Under the pieces are notes generated by a model that saw only the letters and a program-made list of their open reading frames with translations, had not been told where the DNA came from and ran no database searches. This document shows, in pieces, positions 15,880 through 23,330 of a stretch of 35,270 bases of DNA. The number at the start of each line of letters is the position of its first letter. The stretch's first letter is position 1. A program made the translations under genes and the position numbers. This DNA is from an uncultured Porphyromonadaceae bacterium. GTDB taxonomy: Bacteria > Bacteroidota > Bacteroidia > Bacteroidales > Muribaculaceae. Location: assembly GCA_900541865.1 (NCBI GenBank), contig UQLO01000030.1:1-35270 (forward strand), written 5' to 3'.

Positions 15880-15949
15880 CCTAAGGAATAAGGCCGCTGC
15901 GCCGGCTTGCACCCCACTGACATCTATAATTCAATCTAATACCTTGTCA

Positions 15950-18490
15950 ATGAACAAATTTCTACTCTTTCTGGCAGCGTTGACGTCGTTTGCGGCGGCA
16001 GCGGAAACCGTCAACCTCGGTGGTAAAGACTACGAGGTGACCACTGTGAGCGACCGCGAAATCGGACCCGGCATTCGCCATACCCGCTTCCGCATCCCCG
16101 ACTACCCCCTCAATATCAACGTGGTGCGCGTCGACCTCAATAACCCCTACAACACCATTGAGACCACCGTAGCCAACGAAAGCGCAAAAGGCACCGAGTT
16201 GCTCGTCAAGGCCGCTCAGCGCCAGAGCTACGCCTCGCACCGCGCCCTCGCCGGCGCCAACGCCAACTTCTGGGTGGTAAGCAGCCAGCCCGAAAATGGT
16301 GTCTACAACGGCACCACGCGCAATGCCTCGATTCGTAACGGCGTGATTGTCACAGAGTCCAACCAGCATCGCGACCAGTGGGACGGTGGCACCATGCGCA
16401 CCGGTGTGGTCAGCATGAGCGACGACAGAATACTCAACATTGACTACTGCACTTCCTACATTACAGCAACTTCCGACAAGTTCGGCACTCTCAATGTTCA
16501 TCAGGCCAACAAGGGCGTCCACGACAATGAGCTGTGCATGTACAACTCTTTCTTCGGCCCGAGCCGCCAGTTCCAGCCCATCTTGATTGTCAACGGCCAG
16601 TATACCCACGCCGAAGAGGGCGATGCAACCGAGGTGATTCTCGACTTCGCCGAGGGTCAGAAATGGGAGTCGAACACGGACATCACATTCACCGTCAAAG
16701 AAGTGCGCCTCAACAAAGGCAAAGGCACTCTGGGTAACCACGACCTCGCCCTGGTGGGCCGGGGAGCCAATGCCGCTGAGTTGGCCAAGCTGGCTGAAGG
16801 CGATGCCGTCACTCTCCGCTACGGCTGGATATACAACCCCGGCGACGATAACGAGGTAAACCCGAAAGTGACGCAGGCCATCGGCGGTAACGCCCTGGTG
16901 ATGCGCAACGGCGAACTCCTACCGCATAACGAGAACGAAACGTACAACAGCCAGGTCTACTCCCGCACTGGCTACGGCTGCTCCGCCGACGGCAAGATGC
17001 TCTACATCATCGTGATAGACAAGTCGACCGACAAAGTCTACGGCACCTCCGCCGGTTGCAACACCGCCAAGATGTGCGAGTTCGCCCGATGGCTGGGTTG
17101 CAGCAACATGGCTAACTTCGACGCCGGCGGCTCCGCCGAGATGTTCATCGAAGACCGCATCGAGAACACCACCACCGAGGGTACGCCCCGCGCCGTAGCA
17201 AACGGCTGGCTCGTCTACTCCATCGCTCCGGAGGATGCCGACGACTACAACACCGTGAGCCGCCTCGAATTCTACGACTACGCCCTTCAGGCACCCGTCT
17301 ACGCCTCCTATACCCCGCACATGATGGCCTACAACCGCTATGGCGCCGTTATCGACCGCGACTTTAAGGACTTCACCCTCAGTTGCCCCGAAAACATGGG
17401 TAGCTGCGAGGGCAACACCTTCACGGCCGCCGGCACAGCCTGCGAAGGCCTGCTGACGGCAAGCTGCGGCGACGTCTCTGTCAGCAAGCCGATGGACATA
17501 GTCGGCGCACAGATGAGCCTTCGCATGCACAATATCCTCATCGACGGAACACGCGAATATCCCATCGAGGTAAGCAGCACAATAGGCAAGACCGTCTATC
17601 AGTACAACCCGGCCTCTTTCGAGTGGACAATCGGCGACCCCGAGGTGATCAGCATCGAGAACGGCGTTATGCGCGGCCTCAAGGAAGGCACAAGCACTTT
17701 CAGCTGCCGCGTGGGCGACTTCGAGGACAGCGGTTCGGTGACGGTTGAAATAGCCGACGCCGAGACCATTGGCGTTGAAAACTGGAGCGAATGGTCCACC
17801 AAGAGCTCTTCGGGCATCACCGATGTCAGCCTCGGCGCCGACGGGTTGATTTCGTTCAAGTACAACGCTCCCCGCGATCCCTCCTGCGGCCTGACGGGCA
17901 ACTACTTCCTCTACAGTCTTCCCGAAAGCGTCACGCTTAAGTTCAACTCGTCCATTCCGGTGCGCTCCATCACCGTCGAGCTCCGCACTGGCGAGAACAC
18001 CAAGTCCTCCAAACTCACCCTCAAACAGGCCGACGACGCCCTCTACGGCGCCGGCGAGTCGCACACCATAGTTCTGCCCATCGAGGAGGTTGCCGACATG
18101 GCCGACATCGCCACCTACCCCATCAACATCCGTGCCCTCAACTTCAAGGTAGAGCGCAACGATGCGAACAAGGGCAACCACACCATCCGCCTGGAGGGTC
18201 TCTATGGCACCTACGCCAACTTCTCCGGAGTCGAAGAAGCCGTGGCTGCCGAAGCCGCTGCCCTGCGCATAGCTCCCAACCCCGTGGCCGCGGGCACTAC
18301 CTTCACCGTGCGCGCCCCGGGCATCAAGCGCATTGACATCTTCACCACATCCGGCATGAGCGTCGGCACCGTCCTTGCCCCCCACGGCCCGAATGCTATG
18401 ACCGTCGAAGCTCCCGCTGCCGCCGGTTCGTACATAGTGCGCATCGTCGGAGAGGAAGGCACTGCAGCTGCCATACTCCTTGTTCGCTGA
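15950..18490 (+). CDS. Secreted phosphodiester glycosidase-family protein with T9SS tail
   Basis: From ATG 15950 this is an 846-residue exported protein with a signal peptide (MNKFLLFLAALTSFAAAAE). The first 480 residues match the phosphodiester glycosidase (NAGPA/DUF2233) fold. Key marks are ANANFWV, GYGCSADGKMLYIIVIDKST and the signature NFDAGGSAEMF followed by PRAVANGWLVY. An Ig-like BIG2 type module (FEWTIGDPEVISIENGVMRG, near 560-600) and a beta-rich region follow. The C-terminus (LRIAPNPV, then AGSYIVRIVGEEGTAAAILLVR) is a T9SS type A sorting domain. NAGPA relatives remove GlcNAc or similar groups from phosphodiesters, so the target is probably a surface or host glycan. The exact substrate is not readable. 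Confidence 0.82.
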   Translation: MNKFLLFLAALTSFAAAAETVNLGGKDYEVTTVSDREIGPGIRHTRFRIPDYPLNINVVRVDLNNPYNTIETTVANESAKGTELLVKAAQRQSYASHRALAGANANFWVVSSQPENGVYNGTTRNASIRNGVIVTESNQHRDQWDGGTMRTGVVSMSDDRILNIDYCTSYITATSDKFGTLNVHQANKGVHDNELCMYNSFFGPSRQFQPILIVNGQYTHAEEGDATEVILDFAEGQKWESNTDITFTVKEVRLNKGKGTLGNHDLALVGRGANAAELAKLAEGDAVTLRYGWIYNPGDDNEVNPKVTQAIGGNALVMRNGELLPHNENETYNSQVYSRTGYGCSADGKMLYIIVIDKSTDKVYGTSAGCNTAKMCEFARWLGCSNMANFDAGGSAEMFIEDRIENTTTEGTPRAVANGWLVYSIAPEDADDYNTVSRLEFYDYALQAPVYASYTPHMMAYNRYGAVIDRDFKDFTLSCPENMGSCEGNTFTAAGTACEGLLTASCGDVSVSKPMDIVGAQMSLRMHNILIDGTREYPIEVSSTIGKTVYQYNPASFEWTIGDPEVISIENGVMRGLKEGTSTFSCRVGDFEDSGSVTVEIADAETIGVENWSEWSTKSSSGITDVSLGADGLISFKYNAPRDPSCGLTGNYFLYSLPESVTLKFNSSIPVRSITVELRTGENTKSSKLTLKQADDALYGAGESHTIVLPIEEVADMADIATYPINIRALNFKVERNDANKGNHTIRLEGLYGTYANFSGVEEAVAAEAAALRIAPNPVAAGTTFTVRAPGIKRIDIFTTSGMSVGTVLAPHGPNAMTVEAPAAAGSYIVRIVGEEGTAAAILLVR

Positions 18491-18572
18491 CGCAAAAAGC
18501 TGGAATCCAGCCTACAAGGCCCTGAGGCCTACATTCGCCGCAAAAAAAGCCGCAAAAAAGTGGCTCTGAAAT

Positions 18573-18603
18573 TTGCAGAATCAAACCATAAAGCCTAAAT
18601 TTG
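18573..18603 (+). promoter_or_regulatory. Promoter of the 18.6-kb ncRNA
   Basis: TTG (18573-18575), 20 bases, then TAAATTTG (18596-18603), a full consensus match with ideal spacing. Transcription is expected to start near 18609. Confidence 0.75.
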
Positions 18604-18608
18604 CGTTA

Positions 18609-18881
18609 TAAAACCAAAGGCAAGAGAGCCTTTGACACCCACGAGAGAACAAACTCACACCACATCAAAGTGGATTGGGAAACTCGTCAATTATATATGA
18701 AATACCGAGACTCAGCTTAGCCGACCGATGGCGGGCCCCGCCGGAACCCTGTTCCGGAGCTTTGATGCCGGGGGATTACAAAGGGCGGCGAGCACTCAAA
18801 ACCTGTCTTTTCGGAGTTTCATCGCATCCTTTGGTGTGGTTCTCATAGCATCGGCCCGAGCTTTCGGGCCGATGTCTTTTT
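18609..18881 (+). ncRNA. Structured ncRNA, possibly 6S RNA
   Basis: A perfect promoter and a perfect terminator bracket about 273 bases with no convincing reading frame. Distant arms pair in register to make a long interrupted rod: 18645-18650 and 18656-18661 with 18833-18844 (GAGAAC, CACACC against GGTGTGGTTCTC); 18672-18675 with 18826-18829; and 18679-18685 with 18814-18820 (GAAACTC against GAGTTTC). Inside are local hairpins such as CCGGAACCCTGTTCCGG. A 5' hairpin AAAGGC/GCCTTT precedes the rod. A long closing rod around a roughly 130-base head is reminiscent of 6S RNA (the RNA polymerase decoy), and Bacteroidales are known to have divergent forms. The class is a guess; that it is a stand-alone structured RNA is well supported. 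Conserved marks of RNase P RNA and tmRNA are absent. Confidence 0.72.
18849..18881 (+). terminator. Terminator of the 18.6-kb ncRNA
   Basis: A perfect 11-bp GC-rich stem (18849-18859 with 18864-18874, loop GCTT) is followed by TCTTTTT. It is a textbook intrinsic terminator with no coding gene in front of it. Confidence 0.88.
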
Positions 18882-18941
18882 AGTACCGGTCGGGCAAACC
18901 TTAATTTTACTTAAAAATGGCAGAAATTCGATTTTTATGAT

Positions 18942-18949
18942 TAACTTTG
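18942..18949 (+). promoter_or_regulatory. -7 box of the Cys-rich lipoprotein gene
   Basis: TAACTTTG is a full -7 match, 37 bases upstream of the ATG at 18987. No TTG is at the expected -33 distance. Confidence 0.5.
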
Positions 18950-18986
18950 CGGCCATAGAACAGATTTCCACAAAAAACAAACCAAA

Positions 18987-19277
18987 ATGAAACTTCATCT
19001 TGCAATTCTCGCTGTTGCTGCTCTTGCAGTAGCTTCCTGCACCAGCAAAGCTGAAACTGAGAACACCACCGACGCCACCGAGGCTACCGAAGTTGTAGAA
19101 ACCACCTGCACCGAGGCTCAGACCTGCGCAAACGACTCCTGCACCAATGCCGCTTGCGTTGAAGGCACCAACTGCGCTAACCCCGAGCAGTGCGCCGCCG
19201 GCAACTGCGCCGAACAGGCTTGCCCCGCCGACTCCTGCACCAACTGCACTTCCAACTGCACCGAAGAGGCTAAATAA
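18987..19277 (+). CDS. Small Cys-rich lipoprotein
   Basis: The 96-residue protein has a lipoprotein signal (MKLHLAILAVAALAVASC) with Cys18 as the lipidated residue. The mature part contains eleven further Cys, mostly spaced by 4 or 5 residues and ending in CTNCTSNC, within a Thr/Asn/Glu/Ala-rich acidic chain that lacks hydrophobic core residues. It is therefore likely a flexible, metal-binding or disulfide-knotted periplasmic or surface tether. A linker of about 22 Thr/Glu-rich residues precedes the Cys array. I do not recognise a named family. The gene has its own -7 box and a terminator after it. The regular codon and base composition match the neighbours. Confidence 0.75.
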   Translation: MKLHLAILAVAALAVASCTSKAETENTTDATEATEVVETTCTEAQTCANDSCTNAACVEGTNCANPEQCAAGNCAEQACPADSCTNCTSNCTEEAK

Positions 19278-19294
19278 AAACCCTTCCACATATC

Positions 19295-19327
19295 AACGTC
19301 CGCCTCTTATCCCGGCGGACGTTTTTT
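19295..19327 (+). terminator. Terminator or attenuator before the esterase gene
   Basis: A perfect 10-bp stem (19295-19304 with 19314-19323, nine-base loop) is followed by a T-run to 19327. It lies 17 bases after the lipoprotein stop and only 10 bases before the ATG of the esterase gene. Confidence 0.85.
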
Positions 19328-19337
19328 ATTTCCTGTC

Positions 19338-20537
19338 ATGAAAAACTTACTGCGTCTTTGCTCGGCCGCAGCCTGTGCGCTGGCGGCCTGGTCGGCCCCG
19401 GCCCAGCAGGCTCTGTGGGGCATTCCTCAGATAGTATCGCCACAGGTCAACGCCGACAGCACCGTCACCTTCCGGTTGTCTGCTCCCGCCGCACGGGCAG
19501 TAGCCGTCACCGGCGACTTTCTCCCCGTACAGTCCATATCCACTCCGTTCGGCCAATTCGAAGGACCCGGCACGGCTGATCTCACACGCGACGAAAACGG
19601 CCTGTGGTCTTTCACCTCCGAAGCTCTCGCCCCGGAGCTTTATTCGTACTCTTTTATTGTCGACAGCCTGAAAATCAACGACCCGTCGAACGTCTATGCC
19701 ATACGCGACGTCGGCTCGGTGACCAATATCTTCATCGTGCCGGGCGCCGAGTCCGATCTCTACGCCGTACACGATGTGCCCCACGGCACGGTAAGCCGCA
19801 CCTGGTACGACTCGCCCTCGCTGGGCATGAAGCGCCGTATGAGCGTCTACACCCCGGCCGGATATGAGACCTCCGACCGCGCGTACCCCGTGCTCTACCT
19901 GCTCCACGGCATGGGCGGCGACGAAGAAGCCTGGCTCGCCCTGGGGCGCACCGCGCAGATTCTCGACAACCTAATCGCCCGCGGCCTGGCCGAGCCGATG
20001 ATAGTGGTGATGACAAACGGCAACGCCTCGCAGGAGGCCGCTCCCGGCGAAACGCAATTCGGACTGTTGCCTCCCTCCACAGCTCTTCCGAAGACCATGG
20101 ACGGGTCGTTCGAAGCTGCCTTCCCTGAAGTAGTGTCTTTTGTAGAGTCGCGCTACCGTACCCTCCCCGACAAGGCGCACCGCGCCATCGCCGGCCTCTC
20201 CATGGGTGGCTTTCACTCCCTGCAGATTTCGAAGGAATACCCCGAGATGTTCGACTACGTGGGCCTCTTCTCGGCGGCAATTCTGCCCCGCGAAGGAGTC
20301 GACTCGCCCGTCTACGCCGACTTCGACGCAAAGCTCGCCCGTCAGTTTGCCGACGCGCCAAAACTCTACTGGATAGCCATCGGCAACAAAGATTTCCTCT
20401 ACGAGGCAAATACCGCATACCGCGCCAAACTCGATGCCGCCGGCTACCCCTACACCTACCGCGAGAGCGAGGGCGGCCACATCTGGAAAAACTGGCGAAT
20501 CTACCTCGCCGAATTTGCGCCTCTCCTCTTCAAGTAA
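19338..20537 (+). CDS. Secreted CE1-like esterase with N-terminal E-set domain
   Basis: The 399-residue exported protein has a signal peptide (1-22, ending SAPAQQ). An N-terminal beta-sandwich of the CBM48/E-set type (about 30-135, with TVTFRLSAPAARAVAVTGDF and YSYSFIVDSLKINDPSN) comes next. The alpha/beta hydrolase domain follows (about 150-399). The oxyanion region is LLHGMGGDEEAW, the nucleophile elbow is GLSMGG, and the catalytic His lies in GGHIWKNWR. This is the layout of gut Bacteroidales carbohydrate esterase family 1 enzymes that release feruloyl or acetyl groups from plant glycans. Substrate is inferred from architecture only. It has no T9SS tail, so it is probably periplasmic. Confidence 0.87.
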   Translation: MKNLLRLCSAAACALAAWSAPAQQALWGIPQIVSPQVNADSTVTFRLSAPAARAVAVTGDFLPVQSISTPFGQFEGPGTADLTRDENGLWSFTSEALAPELYSYSFIVDSLKINDPSNVYAIRDVGSVTNIFIVPGAESDLYAVHDVPHGTVSRTWYDSPSLGMKRRMSVYTPAGYETSDRAYPVLYLLHGMGGDEEAWLALGRTAQILDNLIARGLAEPMIVVMTNGNASQEAAPGETQFGLLPPSTALPKTMDGSFEAAFPEVVSFVESRYRTLPDKAHRAIAGLSMGGFHSLQISKEYPEMFDYVGLFSAAILPREGVDSPVYADFDAKLARQFADAPKLYWIAIGNKDFLYEANTAYRAKLDAAGYPYTYRESEGGHIWKNWRIYLAEFAPLLFK

Positions 20538-20547
20538 TTGACAACCC

Positions 20548-20650
20548 GCACCGGCCGCCCCTTCAACGTCGCCCCCAAATGGAGAATTGTAGGGATGCGG
20601 CCGGTCAACGGTGATTGCAAATCCGGGCCCCATATTGGCGGGGCCTTTCT
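20548..20650 (+). terminator. Two stem-loops after the esterase gene
   Basis: A 9-bp perfect repeat (20548-20556, ACCGGCCGC, with 20597-20605) encloses a 40-base loop. A second hairpin (GGCCCC 20626-20631 with GGGGCC 20640-20645) is followed by TTTCT and looks like the working terminator. The first may be a remnant of an interspersed palindromic repeat. Confidence 0.55.
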
Positions 20651-20665
20651 AAGATATTTTATGGG
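20650..20665 (+). repeat. Copy 1 of TAAGATATTTTATGGG
   Basis: This 16-base AT-rich word recurs exactly at 29927-29942, and its first 13 shared bases (AAGATATTTTATG) recur at 20755-20767. All copies are intergenic or at a start codon. The role is unknown. Confidence 0.45.
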
Positions 20666-20679
20666 GGGAGCTAAAAAAG

Positions 20680-20710
20680 TTGCGCGGGTTGGGAAGTTTA
20701 TGTAACTTTG
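20680..20710 (+). promoter_or_regulatory. Promoter of the EamA transporter gene
   Basis: TTG (20680-20682), 20 bases, then TAACTTTG (20703-20710), a full consensus match giving a leader of about 50 bases to the ATG at 20765. Confidence 0.68.
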
Positions 20711-20764
20711 TGGTAAGTTTGAAAACTACGGGGGCGCATTCCCCAAAGCGTCAAAAGATATTTT

Positions 20765-21709
20765 ATGAAAAGCAAGCTCAGCACACGCAACTCCGGGAGC
20801 CTCATGTGGGGCCATCTGGCGGGCATTTTTGCCGTAGCCATGTGGGGTTATTCCTTTGTGTCGTCCAAGGTCCTTCTTGAGAACGGCCTGGGGCCTGTGC
20901 AGATTTATGTGCTCCGTTTTGTGCTGGCCTATGCTGTGGTTATCTGCTTCTGCCATAAGCGGCTGTGGGCCAATTCCATCACGGACGAGCTAATGCTGTG
21001 TCTGTGCGGTCTGACCAGTGGTTCTCTCTACTTCATCGCCGAAAACACTGCGTTGCAGTACACTCTGGCCACCAACGTGTCGCTACTAACGTCGATGTCG
21101 CCTCTGATTACGGCTATTCTTCTTGCCGCGCTCTATAAAAACGAAAAGCTGGGCATCGGCACGTGGATAGGGTCGCTTCTTGCGGTGCTGGGCGTGGGAT
21201 GCGTTGTGTTCAACAGTTCCACCGATTTTCAGGTTCGACCGTTGGGCGACTTCCTTTCGTTGGCAGCCGCGCTTGGCTGGGCGGTCTACTCTCTGATACT
21301 CCGCCGCATAAGCGCGGGATACGACGTTTGGTTCATTACGCGCAAGACGTTTTTCTACGGTCTTCTGACCTCGTTGCCGTTTCTGTTTTTCGAGAAGTGG
21401 CCGGCGGACTTCGGCGCGGTAATGGTACGGGGAGAGGTGATTGGCAATCTGCTCTTTCTGGGTCTTGGCGCCTCGACATTCGCCTACCTTATGTGGGCTC
21501 AGAGCGTGCGGGTTCTTGGAGCGCTCAAGGCCAACAACTACATGTACTTTCAGAGCATTGTCACCCTGGTTGTGTCCTACTTCGTGCTGGGCGAATCGAT
21601 TACCTTTATCGGGGTGTTGGGCATAGTGCTGATTGTAGGGGGGCTGTGGGTCGGCGACAATATCAATCACTTGCTTGCGCGGCGCCGCAGCCGGCAGGTT
21701 CGTGCCTGA
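20765..21709 (+). CDS. DMT-superfamily EamA transporter
   Basis: The 314-residue membrane protein has ten predicted TM helices in two EamA repeats. Marks are GIFAVAMWGYSFVSSKVLLENG at the first repeat, ENTALQYTLATNVSLLTSMSPLITAILLA in the middle, and LRRISAGYD between the repeats. The second repeat has VRVLGALKANNYMYFQSIVTLVVSYFVLGE. The family exports or imports small metabolites such as amino acids or nucleotides; the substrate cannot be told from sequence. The short Arg-rich C-terminus is cytoplasmic. It has its own promoter and stands apart from DedA by 68 bases. Confidence 0.87.
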   Translation: MKSKLSTRNSGSLMWGHLAGIFAVAMWGYSFVSSKVLLENGLGPVQIYVLRFVLAYAVVICFCHKRLWANSITDELMLCLCGLTSGSLYFIAENTALQYTLATNVSLLTSMSPLITAILLAALYKNEKLGIGTWIGSLLAVLGVGCVVFNSSTDFQVRPLGDFLSLAAALGWAVYSLILRRISAGYDVWFITRKTFFYGLLTSLPFLFFEKWPADFGAVMVRGEVIGNLLFLGLGASTFAYLMWAQSVRVLGALKANNYMYFQSIVTLVVSYFVLGESITFIGVLGIVLIVGGLWVGDNINHLLARRRSRQVRA

Positions 21710-21777
21710 CGGCGTAAGAACAAAGCGCGGACAACGTTGTTAAAAAAGAACTCATTCTAAAAATATTTCATTTACTG

Positions 21778-22479
21778 ATGCTTGACTGTCTTATTCCTCT
21801 CTCGATTACAGAATATATGAATGCGGCGACCTTCTTCCAGTGGTTCGTTGACAATGCCAGCTACCTCTTTGTGTTTGTATTCATGGTGATTGAGAGTTCC
21901 TTCATACCTTTTCCGTCGGAAGTTGTGGTTCCCCCGGCTGCCTATCTGGCGGTTCAGCGCGGCGACATGAACATCTTTCTGGTGGTACTGGTTGCCACAG
22001 CGGGCGCATTGGTGGGAGCCTTGATCAACTATGTACTGGCCATGCTCATCGGTCGCCCGATTGTCTACGCTTTCGCCAACTCGCGCTTCGGCCACGCGTG
22101 CCTGATAACACAGGAAAAGGTCGAGAAGGCCGAAAAATACTTCGACAAACACGGAGCGGTGTCGACCTTCATAGGACGCCTCATCCCGGCGGTACGCCAG
22201 CTCATCTCCATCCCCGCGGGACTTGCCAAGATGAACATCGGCGTTTTCAGCCTCTACACCTCACTTGGCGCGTTGCTCTGGAACGGCATCCTCGGCTTCT
22301 TAGGGTGGTGGCTTGCCCAGCATGTCTCCATCGACGAACTCTTCGACGCCGTCGAGAAATATAACTCTTACCTCACCTACGCCGGTTTCGGACTGCTGCT
22401 GATATGCGCCGGATACATTTTCTGGAACGCATTCCGCGGCAAGAAAGCCCCCAAGGCGGCTAACGACACAGAAAAATGA
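21778..22479 (+). CDS. DedA-family membrane protein
   Basis: The protein has 233 residues from ATG 21778 or 220 from the in-frame ATG at 21817; the second gives the more usual N-terminus. The DedA/VTT core shows ESSFIPFPSEVVVPPAA, then GALINYVLAMLIGRP, then the re-entrant GRLIPAVRQLISIPAGLAKM and a C-terminal TM. DedA proteins are inner-membrane transporters or scramblases; some flip polyprenyl phosphate or phospholipids, and the substrate here is unknown. The stop overlaps the rpe start by ATGA. Confidence 0.88.
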   Translation: MLDCLIPLSITEYMNAATFFQWFVDNASYLFVFVFMVIESSFIPFPSEVVVPPAAYLAVQRGDMNIFLVVLVATAGALVGALINYVLAMLIGRPIVYAFANSRFGHACLITQEKVEKAEKYFDKHGAVSTFIGRLIPAVRQLISIPAGLAKMNIGVFSLYTSLGALLWNGILGFLGWWLAQHVSIDELFDAVEKYNSYLTYAGFGLLLICAGYIFWNAFRGKKAPKAANDTEK

Positions 22480-23120
22480 TTTGCGCACCCTCCCTGCTTG
22501 CCGCAGACTTCGGACACCTTGCCTCCGAAGTCGATTTCCTGAACCGCTCCGAAGCCGACTGGATACACTGCGACGTGATGGACGGGGTCTTCGTGCCGAA
22601 CATTTCGTTCGGGTGCCCGGTGCTGAAGGCCGTGAGCCGCCTTGCGGAAAAGCCTTTGGATGTGCATCTTATGATAGTAGAGCCGGAAAGGTACGTCGGT
22701 CAGGTTCGCGATGCCGGAGCAGCGATAATGAACGTACACTACGAAGCGTGCCGACACCTCAACCGCACCGTCGACGAAATACGTCGTGCGGGCATGAAGG
22801 CTGCGGTGACGCTCAACCCGTCGACGCCGGTTGAAATGCTCACCGACATACTCGGCGAGCTCGACATGGTGCTACTGATGAGCGTGAACCCCGGCTTCGG
22901 CGGCCAGAACTTCATCGGGCGCACCCTGGATAAAATCCGTCGGCTGACGGCTCTTCGGGAGCAAACGTGCTCCCGGGCTCTCATCGAAGTCGACGGTGGC
23001 ATAAACCTCGAAACAGGGCGCGCCTGCGCCTCCGCCGGGGCGGATGTGCTGGTGGCGGGCAGTTATGTCTTCAAGGCGCCCGACCGCTATGAGGCCGTCA
23101 AGGCTCTTAAAACCCTCTGA
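22476..23120 (+). CDS. rpe: Ribulose-phosphate 3-epimerase
   Basis: The 214-residue TIM-barrel enzyme interconverts ribulose-5-phosphate and xylulose-5-phosphate in the pentose phosphate pathway. Motifs in order are APSLLAADF at the start, HCDVMDGVFVPNISFG (metal-binding His and Asp), LDVHLMIVEPE, LLMSVNPGFGGQNFI, and EVDGGINLETG with the second metal Asp. It is typical in length. It overlaps the DedA gene by four bases, so it is translationally coupled. A gap of 210 AT-rich bases follows before ftsK. Confidence 0.95.
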   Translation: MICAPSLLAADFGHLASEVDFLNRSEADWIHCDVMDGVFVPNISFGCPVLKAVSRLAEKPLDVHLMIVEPERYVGQVRDAGAAIMNVHYEACRHLNRTVDEIRRAGMKAAVTLNPSTPVEMLTDILGELDMVLLMSVNPGFGGQNFIGRTLDKIRRLTALREQTCSRALIEVDGGINLETGRACASAGADVLVAGSYVFKAPDRYEAVKALKTL

Positions 23121-23330
23121 AACCCTCTCCTTCATATGAACTCATTTAAGCTTATTCCCAAATGTTAAAAACTCATCTTTTTTGTAAATCATTTCGGCTT
23201 TTTTCGGTTATTATGGAACCCCATAACGCCCTCAAAAACCTTATGATTTCCTAAAAATCTTTCGTTTTTTACCTATTTGCGAAAAGTTTAAACGAGTTCT
23301 ATACATTCTCTCCAACCACAACAACCAGTC

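Noticed and set aside
18609..18881. RNase P RNA or tmRNA
   Set aside because: The conserved GAGGAAAGTCC-type core of RNase P RNA and a tRNA-like end with a tag frame are absent.
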